From Curvularia sp. ZM96 (lineage: Eukaryota > Ascomycota > Dothideomycetes > Pleosporales > Pleosporaceae): a DNA stretch of 64,000 bases. A program made the translations under genes and the position numbers. The stretch covers positions 6,634,001 through 6,698,000 of the forward strand of contig JAJGBQ010000001.1 in assembly GCA_022457065.1 (NCBI GenBank), in the 5' to 3' direction. The notes below the pieces were generated by a model that saw nothing but the letters and a program-made list of their open reading frames with translations, did not search any database and was not told the origin of the DNA. Shown here piece after piece: positions 1 to 9,553 of this stretch (position 1 is its first letter; every line of letters begins with the position of its first letter).

Positions 1-386
1 GATAGGGTATGTGTTTGTTAGAGAAGGATTAGGGACGAAGGAATGATGCACTCTATGTGAGGAGAATGAGAAACGAATCACACAGAGCGTCAGGCCTTAC
101 ACTCGATCCTCCCAGGACTGGCCTTCCCGAGTCTCCAAACCAACAAGCACTCAGCTGAGTAAGACCCGGCCATGTCTCTCTCACGTTCCCATCATCATGA
201 GATCGTCACAATAGCAAATCCGCATATTGTTGTTTTGCTTTTGCCCTTCCGTTAGCTGCCTCTGCTCAGCTCGCATCAGCTCAGCTCCGCTCCCGCTGGA
301 AAAACAATCTCCGCCCGCTGGCTGCGCTCCGCCCGCTCCTTTCTCCGAGCGAAGCACGCGCGTCCCCACGGACCGCAAAACCTAAA
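1..386. other. Intergenic, 5' side of the zinc-cluster gene
   Basis: No coding exon is convincing here. The stretch just upstream of the ATG at 387 is the presumed promoter and leader of the transcription-factor gene. I see no TATA box or repeat that I would name. Confidence 0.5.
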
Positions 387-1631
387 ATGCTGGGCTACAT
401 CTCGTCGACGCGCAGGAAGAGTTGCACGGCGTGCGTAAAGGCCAAGCGGCGCTGTGACCTGGGCTACCCCTTTTGCAAACGCTGTTTTGCCAAAGGCCTC
501 AACTGCGTCTACCCGACTGCACGTAAAACACCTGTTTCGGTCCGCGACGCCGAGCTCGTCATCAAACACACGGCGGTCCTCGATGAGACTACTGACCCTA
601 CGGCTGCGGCTCCCGCTACCGCTACCGCCGCTGCTGCTATTTCAAGTGTGGAGCCGGACGATAACTTTGGTGATCTTCATGTCAACGCTCATGACCTTGG
701 CGATATAGCTCGCTATCCTTGGATGCTAGCGGCGCTGCTGTCCCCGCCAGACAGCGACTCGAGCGAATCCGATGCCTCCATGTCGGAGCCAGAGACATGG
801 CCCAGGCGTGACGAGGCCATGACAGCACAACCAGCGCTGCGCAGAACCTTACTCCCCACTGTCGTTGTCCCGGTGCTCCTCAACGAAAAGCAGAGCATGG
901 CCGTCATTGAGGGGCTGTGCTCGCTCGTCTCGACCATGGCGTGCTCCGGCACCACGCCCTTTCTCCATCGCAAGCTGTATCCCGAGCACAACCAGCCGGC
1001 TGCGTATCAGGACTGCGTTGCTATATCTGCAGTGTACACGATGCGGAATGCTAACAACGCTAACATCCTCATCAATAGTATCAATGCCAAGATTGCCGCT
1101 TTGATCAAGGAATCAAAAACTTGGTCGTTGATGCAGCATCTGGCAGCCGTACAGGCTCTCATTGTATATCAGATTATCCGTCTCTTTGATCCTACGCTGT
1201 CGGCTCAGGAACAGGCTGTCAAGCATAATGCCTTGCTGGAATACTGGGCTACGAGTCTTCTCCATCGTTCGTCTTATGATATGCCTCCTTTTGCGGACTC
1301 GCGTGAGCGCTGGGTGTTTGCCGAGTCGCTGCGAAGGACCTTGTTCATGTCTGTGTTCGCGCGGTGCGTTTGGACGGTGTTCTCGACTGGTGGACTTGCG
1401 AGTCAGGTGCATGTTCTGGCCGGTATGCCGTTGTCGAAAGACACGAAGAGATGGTTACAAGAGGATGGAGAAGAGCAGTATGAGAATGAGAGCACGCCGA
1501 GTCAAGACCATGGGTTGATTTCTTATGTCGACTTCTCCCTAGACTGGTCGAATGCCAGGTCCATCGACGAGCTGGACACGTTTGGCAAGCTGATTCTCGC
1601 GCCTTGTCGAGATGATGTGAGGCTAGTGTGA
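387..1631 (+). CDS. Zn2Cys6 (GAL4-type) transcription factor, 414 aa
   Basis: This is a fungal zinc binuclear cluster protein and presumably a nuclear, DNA-binding transcriptional regulator. The cluster is near the N-terminus (residues about 13-40) with spacing C-x2-C-x6-C-x6-C-x2-C-x6-C and a basic KAKRR stretch between Cys 2 and Cys 3, as in the family. Residues 65-90 are an Ala/Thr-rich linker. The remainder is a helical middle region without a clear fungal_trans signature. The gene is a single exon. The ATG at 387 is the first in frame and leaves only 12 residues before the cluster, which is typical. Its stop is 17 bp from the stop of the convergent BTB gene. At 414 aa it is short for the family (often 500-800 aa). 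The target genes cannot be read from the sequence; no biosynthetic cluster lies next to it. Confidence 0.85.
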   Translation: MLGYISSTRRKSCTACVKAKRRCDLGYPFCKRCFAKGLNCVYPTARKTPVSVRDAELVIKHTAVLDETTDPTAAAPATATAAAAISSVEPDDNFGDLHVNAHDLGDIARYPWMLAALLSPPDSDSSESDASMSEPETWPRRDEAMTAQPALRRTLLPTVVVPVLLNEKQSMAVIEGLCSLVSTMACSGTTPFLHRKLYPEHNQPAAYQDCVAISAVYTMRNANNANILINSINAKIAALIKESKTWSLMQHLAAVQALIVYQIIRLFDPTLSAQEQAVKHNALLEYWATSLLHRSSYDMPPFADSRERWVFAESLRRTLFMSVFARCVWTVFSTGGLASQVHVLAGMPLSKDTKRWLQEDGEEQYENESTPSQDHGLISYVDFSLDWSNARSIDELDTFGKLILAPCRDDVRLV

Positions 1632-1648
1632 ACCCCCGTATCTTGGCC

Positions 1649-2491
1649 TCAAGACACGAGATACACCTTGTACACGTCCTCCCAGAAGTCCACGACAAAA
1701 TCGCCGCCCTCTTGTAAGAGCAGGATAAAGGATGGATGCTTAGAAAAAGCCGATACGTTGAGGACCATGTACTCGACTACTAGTTGCCGCAGCTCATCTG
1801 CAGTGTCCTCGCCTTGGCTGTACGCATATCTTGCCAGTTCCACAATGTCATTCACTCGCCGCTCATAAAGCGAAAAGCCGAGTAGCGTCTGGTGGAGTTT
1901 GTGCAGCGTGAGTTTCCTGAGGGAGTCTACTAAGCGCATACAAGAGAACGTGTATAGCCGCGCATGCGCAAGCAAGACGGGTTTGAAATCCTGATCTGGC
2001 GCGTTGTTGTGTTGAGGTTCAAAAGCAGCGACCATGGCTTCCTTTGGATGGCCTGAGCCAAGGTAATTGCGTTCGTCAAACTGGACGGAGAGAAAATGCA
2101 TTTTTCCATATCCCCATCTTTTCAAGCGGACTTCCATAGTTTCCTCTTTGGTTGCAGGTCTTGGAGGCGTTGGAGGTCTTTCAATAATGGCCGGTACTGG
2201 AGCTTTGGACTCGCACGACTCTTCTTCTACGCATGTCTCATCTCTTACCCACGGTGGCGCGGTATAGTCAGAACGATATGCGTACTCGATAAACCGAACA
2301 AAGTCTTCTGGTTCCATGTCCGAGTACTCTACGGTTCCCGTGTGCGACTCCGCCATGCCGTTGTTTACAAGGGCGCGAAAATACCCTGACGTAGTAGCGA
2401 CGGCTTTGGAATGCACTACGAACGTCTTCCTGTTTTCATCCTTGCCTACGTGAAAGGTGAATAGGTCCGATTGAATCAGCCTATGGGACAT
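1649..2491 (-). CDS. BTB/POZ domain protein, 280 aa
   Basis: The N-terminal part has the fungal BTB/POZ pattern: SDLFTFHVG, then VVHSKAVATTSGYFRALVNNGM, then a segment ending FVRFIEYAYRSDY. BTB domains dimerise and often act as Cullin-3 adaptors; a partner for this one cannot be inferred. An acidic and Pro-rich linker follows (residues about 90-130). The C-terminal half (ARLYTFSCMRLVDSLRKLTLHKL) looks like the helical tail common in this fungal group. The open frame extends 24 codons further upstream to 2563, but the Met at 2491 sits directly before the BTB fold and is preferred. It is single-exon and convergent with the zinc-cluster gene. Many paralogues of this type exist in Pezizomycotina. 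Confidence 0.8.
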   Translation of the reverse strand: MSHRLIQSDLFTFHVGKDENRKTFVVHSKAVATTSGYFRALVNNGMAESHTGTVEYSDMEPEDFVRFIEYAYRSDYTAPPWVRDETCVEEESCESKAPVPAIIERPPTPPRPATKEETMEVRLKRWGYGKMHFLSVQFDERNYLGSGHPKEAMVAAFEPQHNNAPDQDFKPVLLAHARLYTFSCMRLVDSLRKLTLHKLHQTLLGFSLYERRVNDIVELARYAYSQGEDTADELRQLVVEYMVLNVSAFSKHPSFILLLQEGGDFVVDFWEDVYKVYLVS

Positions 2492-3353
2492 TAATGTTAC
2501 GAAGCCAGGCTTTGGTCGCTTGCTATACGTACTCCTGGAAGGGACACAATGTCGGTGCTTCACTCATTTTGATACTATCACAGTAGTCAGTAGTTCGAAT
2601 CAATTAAGGGTCCTAAAGTCGCATAATGCACTGAATATATATGCGTTCGAGCCGGGGTGTACATCGCAGCCTGATGCAAGCAAAATGTGTCTGCCTGCAG
2701 TAGCTGTGGCGCTCTTAACATTCCCTGAATACATCATTATCTGTATTACACTGTCATTATGCGTAATACTGCTGCAATCAACAACTGCATCATGACTGAA
2801 TTTGTTGTTCTATAGACTCTTATAATAAAGGCGGTTTTGTCGAGTGTACAGACCTCAAGCGTAAGCGAAGACTAGCCTACATGGCAACTGCAACCGCCTG
2901 TGCCACCGGTGCTACTCATGTCAAAAACAGGGTTCCATCTCACTGCGTCATCTTTGTTGCTAACGAGATGGGAGCGCGGGATCCACACAAGGGGCTCCAT
3001 GCTCGTCGACGTCCTCCGACGAATCGCATGCGGCGGTCACCACGACGTGCAACCACGTACGTCACCATTCCATGGAAATGGTAGACGTTCCAGATCTCCC
3101 TACTATATGCCGTTGAAGTCGACACAAGCAAAGCCCAAGTAGACTAACGGCAGTTTTCCCCACTACATCTGTACCTTGCTTTCCTGCTGGCGTACTAGCT
3201 GGCTCCTTACAAGTTATCAAGACGGCGCCCCAAATCCCTTCTCGTCGCGCGCTCGCAGGAATCGCGCTTGTTTCTGTGTTGTCGGCGGTCGAGCAACAGC
3301 AGAAGAAGAGGAGAGAAAGAAAGAACGGACAAGAGCTTTCGACTACCGAAGAT
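2492..3353. other. Divergent promoter region between BTB and DUF1989 genes
   Basis: About 860 bp with no supported gene. Several short frames occur but none has family resemblance or plausible introns. The region must hold the 5' ends of both divergent genes. The DUF1989 frame stays open back to 3276, so that part may be its leader or a longer N-terminus. Confidence 0.5.
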
Positions 3354-5085
3354 ATGTCAGGCGAGCTTCAGACGATTCCTGCGCGCCATGGCGTGGCGAC
3401 TTTTGTGCCGAGGGGCAGGACCATCAAGATTATCAACACGTATGGGAAGCAGGTAGTTGGCATGTGGGCATTTAGTCTGGGTGCGCCGCCGGAAGAGGGG
3501 GATGAGGAGGTGAATGAGGAGGAGGTTAAGAAGGAGGCTGAGGAAATGAAGAAGGTGGTTGAAGAGGGTGGAAAGCAGGATACAGAAACAGCCAAGGAGA
3601 GCAATGAGGAAGTAAAAAAGGAGGAGCAAGACAGCAAGGAAGAAGTAAAGAAAGAGGGCGAAGATAGCAAAGAGAAAGCAAAGAATGATAAAGGAGATAG
3701 CAAAGACGAAGTAAAGAAGGAGAGTGAAGACGGAGCGAAGCAGTCACAGTCGGGCGAGGACAAGACCAATGAAACAAGTCAAGAAGCCGAAGATCCACCA
3801 GAACAAGCCCCAGATACCCCGGAGAATGAAAAGACGACCGAAACTACGGAGCCTTCGTCCAGCAAACCCGCCAAGCGCACATGGGCTTCTTATTTGCCCT
3901 CGACTTATATCCCCTCGATACCCTATCGCAACAAAGGTGCAGCGAACAAGCAGGAAGCCGAAGAAAAGCCTACTACAGAACAAGAAAAGAAACAGAACGA
4001 GGAGAACACTAAAAAATGGTCTTCGTACCTGCCCACAGGCAAGAGCTTCACAAGCTACGTGCCTAGTGAGTCGATTGTGAGCGCATTCAAGGCCAGTCAC
4101 CAGCGTGATCCAAACAAGAGTTATGCAGAGCAACTGTATGACTTCTCCAAGACACCCGTGGGTGCTGGAACCATAGCTGGTATGTCATTAGAACTCCTCG
4201 CTACTATTGTTCAAGCAGACTAACCCTTCTGCAGCTGCTACCGGCTCTGGCTACGCATCATCCGTATACGCCGCCTACTCCGCCTATGCCTCCACGCACC
4301 CCTCCGACGGCTCCCAACCGCCCATGGAATACCTCTCCCTCCCCCACACACGGGCTGCATCTCACAAGCTCGTGCCAGAAGTCAACGACGAGCTTCTCAC
4401 CAACCTACGCAATCCCATCCTAACCATGGTCGAAGACACTTCCCCGGGCGGCCACGACACCCTAACCGCCGCCTGTGACGCCAACCAATACGCCATCCTG
4501 GGCGTCGACAAACCCGCCGAACACGGCAGCTGCGCCGAGAACCTCGTCTTCGCCCTTAGAGAAATCAACGAGCGCTCTGGCCTCAAAGGCGCAAAAGCAA
4601 TCGGCGCCGACATCACTGTCAACATTGCGCCTACGCCCCTTCACCTCTTCATGAACGCTCCCCTCGAGGCCGAAGGCGACTTCCACGACGATGGCGCCGG
4701 TGCAAAAGGCGTGACAATCAAGATCCACGAGCCAAAGGGGAAAAAGAGATGTTTTGTGCGCTTCCGTGCGGAGCGCGATGTCGTGGTGGTGATGAGTGCG
4801 TGTCCGATGGATGTTGGAGAGCAGAATGGCGGGCGCTGTATGGCGGCGAATTTTATGGTGGAGGAAAAACAGTCGGAGGATCTTGCGGCTTCGATGACGA
4901 CGAGTAAGGCGGGGGAGAAGAAGGGGAAGGATGAGCAGAAGAAGGAGGAGGAGATGCAAAAGAAGGGAGAGGAGAAGGGGGAGGAGAAGAAAGGCACCGA
5001 GGAACCGAAGCCAAAGAAGAAGCCTAAGAAGCTCGAGGTGAGAAAGCAATCTGCAGCGCCGTCGTCGACTTCGTCGCAGGCTTGA
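3354..5085 (+). CDS. DUF1989 domain protein with a large Lys/Glu-rich insertion, 558 aa
   Basis: Exons are 3354-4179 and 4235-5085. The 55-nt intron has GTATGT, a CTAAC branch site and GCAG. DUF1989 proteins are linked to urea and amine catabolism in bacteria; the fungal role is unknown. The domain is split. Its first strand block (PARHGVATFVPRG..IKIINTYGKQVVGMWAF) lies at residues 9-42. The rest (YLSLPHTRAA, TNLRNPILTMVEDTSPGGHDTL, CDANQYAILG) resumes about 290 residues later in exon 2. Between them are tandem acidic/basic (K)EEVKKE-like repeats, then a segment with two WASYLPS/WSSYLP motifs, then an Ala/Ser/Tyr stretch. The C-terminus is again Lys/Glu-rich. The ATG at 3354 was chosen because it starts just before the domain; an upstream in-frame ATG at 3276 would add 26 residues. 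Confidence is high for the domain and moderate for the start. Confidence 0.8.
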
Positions 5086-5481
5086 GGTTCTGAGTGCTAG
5101 GGTAGATAATTGCGGTTGTAGTGAGTTTAGCTAAATGATGTAATTAGATGCCTTCTTTCTTCCTTCTTCAAGATATTTTCTCATCGAATATCTCTTCCTA
5201 TGCTCCCATCATGCTCTGTGAACATATCGTCACCCCGGTGTTGAAAACAAAGTGCCTGTTTTCACGCCCTCCACTCATTGCCTACAATCCAAATCAAACA
5301 ATTACACTCATTCACGTTATGTAGAGACCCACAAAGCACAGGTGAATTGCAAAGCAGCAATAGCATATCTTATTTCAAGTGGAAAGAAAAACTAAGCGAT
5401 TGTAATTGCTCTCCTCTACATACACAACGCCCCCCTCCTCATCCACACTTACCAATCCCACACCCTCTAAAACTTCACCCT
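5086..5481. other. Convergent 3' intergenic region
   Basis: This stretch lies between two convergent stop codons. It is pyrimidine- and A-rich and holds no supported gene. It presumably contains both 3' UTRs. Confidence 0.5.
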
Positions 5482-6709
5482 TCACAACCTCCCCCAAATC
5501 ACCGTCGCAACAGGCGGTTGAACCCCAATACTATCCACCTGACTTGGAATACTCGGAGGCGGGAAATCATCATCATCCTCAGGCGGAAACTCCGTATCGT
5601 CCTGGCGCTTACCCCAGATCACGGTTGCGCTGGGAGGTTCGACGCCGATGCTGTTGGCTTGGCTGGGGATGCTGGGGGGTGGGAAGTTGTCGTCGTCGTC
5701 ATCACCGACAGGGGGAAAGTCTGGGTCCTCAGGATCTTCGGGGGAAGAAGGGGAGGGGAGGCCAGTGGGTTCGTCCCGTGCGGCTTTGCCCCAGCTTATG
5801 CTGTATTGGGGTGGGCCGATGGTGATGTCAGGGGGAGCGTAGGAAGTATAGGTCGGAGTAGGTGTAGGAGTTGGAGTGGGGGTAGGGGTTGGCGTGGGCT
5901 TGGAGGTGGATTTAGATGTGGGTGTTGGTGTGGGCTTGGAAGTAGGCTTTGTAGTAGGCTTTGTAGTAGGCTTTGTAGTAGGCTTCTTGCTTGGCTTGGG
6001 CCATTTTGTGGGCTTCGCGTTGCGACCTTGCAAGCCCCAGCTTAGGCTGTACCCGGGTGGCGACGGAGTTGTGGCATCACTCTTTGTAGATGTTGACACG
6101 GCTGGTGGGCTGGGCTTCGTCGTTGGCTTCAACGTTGTTGGTTTTGGTGGCCAGGGATTCCATGGGTTCCAGGGAGGATATCCAGGCTTTTTGGTTGAGG
6201 ACGTTGGCTTAGGGGTGCTAGAGCTGGACCAGACAGGTGGAGGTGATGTAGTGGATGGAGTTGGCTTCGGTGTAGGTGTGGATACAGGCTTGGGTGTTGA
6301 TGTAGCGCCTGGCCCCTCTCCATCCCAGCTGATGCTGTAGGATGGGTTCCCGATACTGATTTCATCACTTGGCTTTGAAGGAGGATACTCAGGCTCCTCG
6401 GGCTTCGGTGTTGGCTCAGGTCCACTCGTCTCCCAGCTTATCCCGTATGATGGCTGTCCGAGGCTAATCTGGTCTGTTGGCTGGGACGGGGGATATGCAG
6501 GCTCTTCAGGAGCAGGGGTAGGTTCAGGATTGCCACCGTCCCAGGAGATACTTTGCTTAGGGGGGTTAATTTCAAATTGACGCTCCTGAAAGCCTGCAGG
6601 TGCAGCACGAATGCTAAAGGGCATCAGCATTGACAGGATATACTCGCAGAAGAACAAACCTAATAGCGAGGCCAAGCAGTACCAGCACACTGTTGCGTGC
6701 AGGAGCCAT
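5482..6709 (-). CDS. Secreted Pro/Thr-rich protein with seven ISW-type motifs, 393 aa
   Basis: Exons are complement 6709-6660 and 6613-5482. The 46-nt intron has GTTTGT, a GCTGATG branch site and TTTAG. Splicing produces a clear signal peptide that the unspliced frame lacks: MAPARNSV, a Leu-rich core, then IRAAPA before a likely cleavage. The mature chain is Pro/Thr/Lys-rich and carries seven copies of a motif close to IG-x-P-x-YSISWG (later copies ATVIWG). Spacers contain PEPTPKPEEPEYPPSKP-like units, (TTKP/TPTP)n tracts and Asp-rich DDDDFPPPSIPSQ segments. Some motifs are followed by basic residues (GKAAR, GKRQ, GRL at the C-terminus), which could be Kex2 sites. No known domain was recognised. 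It could be a wall or matrix protein, or a precursor of repeated peptides. Confidence 0.75.
5490..6560 (-). repeat. Seven interspersed ISW/VIW motif copies
   Basis: The Trp codons of the first three copies lie at about 6543, 6435 and 6327, exactly 108 nt apart. Later copies are near 6040, 5790, 5620 and 5500 with variable spacers. The strand carrying the gene repeats a block like TACAGCATAAGCTGGGG around the Tyr-Ser-Ile-Ser-Trp codons. The regular first spacing indicates tandem duplication of a 36-residue unit. Confidence 0.75.
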
Positions 6710-7661
6710 GTTGGTTACCAATAAATGATGCACAAGTAGTTGCTTTGGCTTTGTGGAGGTGCCTCATCTTGTCCAATGCGACTGTGCGGCGAAGTTATAG
6801 ACATTTTTGGGTCCTTCATTTGGTCAATCAAGGGGTACATGCAGCATACAGTCCTAAGATGAAAGATACGAGACCACACGACATGAGCCCGTAACTAACT
6901 TCGGTTACACAGGTGCGATACTAAGGGCATGCATTAGCGAGGCTTGTTAGTCGAGATCCCAGGTTCTAGGTTGTGCTTCGAGCTTGCAGCGCAATATACT
7001 CTGATAGCCGCCGGATCCATTTGCACCGTCAATTGGGGGAATCCTAAATTTGGATATGTGCCTTCCAAAGCCATGCGCTGATTTGACGAAATCTGGAAGG
7101 TACCGGGAGAATTAAAGTGCATCTTGTTTGGCTATATTGCTGGCTATTTTGCATGATCGTAACATGGTTGCAGATAGCCGGAAATGCAGGGTTCTCCACG
7201 TGAGAACTTTGCATAATATATGAATCGATTGTAATATTTAGATCGCTTGACCAGCAAGACTGTCTCGCTTATACAACCTCGGTTCAGAAATGAATTTTCA
7301 AAGACCTGTCGGCTTTGTCGGATGAGCCCAAGGAATCATATGCAGTTCTCATTGGTACAACCACCCCAGTTCCTGTCTTGGTATACATATGCTAGAGCTC
7401 TGAATTGTTTTGGAAAGAGGAGAGAGGTATCTACAACAGACGGCAGACTGAATGTATCGTCGTCAATTGGCTCGTCGAACTAGTTGTGAGCTGCTGTATC
7501 AGACTTGCAATACAGATATTGCTCTTAGCCAGCTTTCGACCAATTGGTGTGAGTCATTAAAGGACGACTGGTCGAGCAAACAGTAGTGGTATATGCTTAG
7601 AGGGTGGAGAACGAATTGCGCCCTCCAATCACTCCTCGTGCCCATGCATTGGGTTTTGCTG
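6710..7661. other. Intergenic region upstream of the ISW-repeat gene
   Basis: About 950 bp. The right end is the 3' flank of the QRI7-like gene. Short frames exist on both strands but none has splice-site support or family resemblance. I see no repeat or RNA gene. Confidence 0.5.
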
Positions 7662-9302
7662 TCACCCGTCATGCGGGGGATCAAGAAGTTTGTCTAGAGG
7701 CCATTTACGTATGGCACGAATGCTGAGCGGGTCTGCGTAGCCCGCTTCGAACATTTCCAGTCCAGCCCACCCAATCATAGCAGCATTGTCGGTACAGAAC
7801 TTGGGAGGAGGAAAATATAGCTCAACGTCTGGGAATCCGTGAGCGCAAAGGGTACACGCGAGTCTGGGCGTAAGTCAGCATGATCCATCTCCACTATCAA
7901 CCGAGAGTGGCCATAAGTGCTAGTCATTGGGTAGACGTACATGTATCGAAGAAGGGAATTTGCAGCGACGCCTCCAGCTAGCACAACTGCAGGCTTGGGC
8001 GCTTCAATATTCTGTTGAGACTGCAGACCTAGAATCACGCGAGAAGCTACATGCTCGAAGGTTGCACGCATGGTCTCTCTAGCCAGATCTCTTCGCTCTT
8101 CAATGTCAATGTCGGCAGCTGCCCGCTCACTTTTGTTGAATTTCTTAGTAATGGGGTCCATGCCGTGCCGTACAATGCGCTCGACCATTGTAGTGATGCC
8201 GGAAAAGCTCATCTCAAGACTATTGATTTTGGTACCTCCGCCAGACCTTGTCAGTGGCTTATTGAGGGCCCAACCCCATTTGGTAGTGCTTCTCCGCATT
8301 GCATCTTCATGATTTGCCGGGACCTCATACCACTCGTATTGATGTCCATGGGTGCTCAGGTACGCTTCAGCAGAACACGTGGACTGTTGGGATGCTAATG
8401 TAGATGGGTTCGCAGTTGCTGACCCTGTCGAACTGGTACCAGGAAATGCAAATGCTTCAAGAAGTGCTCCATACATGGTGCTCTTGGTTGTCTGCAGTAA
8501 TTCCGTAGGCAGGATAACGCGGGCAATCTTGTCTAAACATTCTCCAATGGCAATGTCATTGGTACTGCCCAGCACACGATGATCTGTCAAAGAAGCAGAA
8601 TGAATAAGTAACGTGTGACCACCGGATGCCAGCACTGACAAGAACGGAAACTTGGGTGCAAGTTCAGCACTGCTAAGCGTTTGCATAGTGGTTTCATCGG
8701 GCAGAGTACGAGCATGGGATTCAAGAGCGTTGACCATCCGCGGGGTGAGGGCATGGGCTTGCATGTGATGAACACCGACGAGAGGTTTCTGATCTATGTG
8801 TCAGTCACATGTTCATGAAAAGGCAAGCATGTAGTACCTCCCACGCTACGGCGAGGCCCTTTGCGGTATCAAGGCCAGTGAACAAGTTACTACGCATGCC
8901 AGGCCCGCGTGTAACTGAGATAAAGTCAGGTAGCCTTCTTTGCGTGATGTCCACGTTGCCTGATTGCGCCGCGTCTGCATGTGCAAGAAGCTCCCCATTG
9001 CGGACCGGTAGATGGCGAATCGCTTCACGAAGAAGTTTTGCCAGGCTCTCCTGGTGGGACTGTAGCGATACCAGCGGATGCACGCCTTGATACAATGAGT
9101 TGTTGGATGTCACTTTCTCATGGAAATGCAGCTGTGCTGTCACCCGGCCATGCTGGCATGCTTTTTCGACTATGGCGACTGAAGTGTCATCGCATGAAGT
9201 TTCGATAGCAAGAGTCATCAAGCATCTGTGCCGTCTCCATTGCAGCGAGCGAGGCGTTGGTGAGCGGACGGCGGCCTGGAGCACAAGGGATCGAGGCCGC
9301 AT
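7662..9302 (-). CDS. QRI7: Mitochondrial tRNA N6-adenosine threonylcarbamoyltransferase (Qri7/TsaD family), 504 aa
   Basis: Exons are complement 9302-8838, 8788-7941 and 7863-7662; the introns are 49 and 77 nt. The family transfers the threonylcarbamoyl group to A37 of ANN-decoding tRNAs; Qri7 is the mitochondrial member. Diagnostic pieces are LAIETSCDDTSVAIV at about residue 31, RGPGMRSNLFTGLDTAKGLA, the metal-binding HHMQAH that spans the first splice, LASGGHT, VLAGGVAANSLLR and, in exon 3, FPPPKFCTDNAAMIGWAG. The first 28 residues are Arg-rich without acids, fitting a mitochondrial presequence, and this supports the start at 9302 over the Met at 9218. The third exon is needed: without it the frame loses the conserved C-terminal substrate loop. 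It is divergent from the lipase gene, 251 bp away. Confidence 0.92.
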
Positions 9303-9553
9303 ACCTCTCTGGCGGCCGCACGTGAGGATTGTGGACGTTTGGATGGTACAGGCACGGCGATGGGGCGTGGTGGTAGCGAGTAGGATTTGCGTGCATGAAC
9401 ATCGGAAGGGTTCCGAGGCGAGTCCCTGGCCGACCCTGTGACGTAGGGGTCGAAGCTTCGAGCCTCACATGCGCCGCAATCAGCACACCCGAACCCGCTC
9501 GTCTGATCCCTTCGACTATACGATGAAATGCATCCATAGACATCCTCCATACT
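9303..9553. promoter_or_regulatory. Compact divergent promoter QRI7 / lipase
   Basis: Only 251 bp separate the start codons of the two divergent genes, so both promoters and leaders must share this stretch. It is GC-rich. No TATA box is evident. Confidence 0.5.

Noticed and set aside
5278..6045. A 255-codon plus-strand frame across the ISW-repeat gene
   Set aside because: The opposite strand has a spliced signal peptide and clear motif repeats; the plus-strand frame is a Gly/Arg/Leu-rich shadow.
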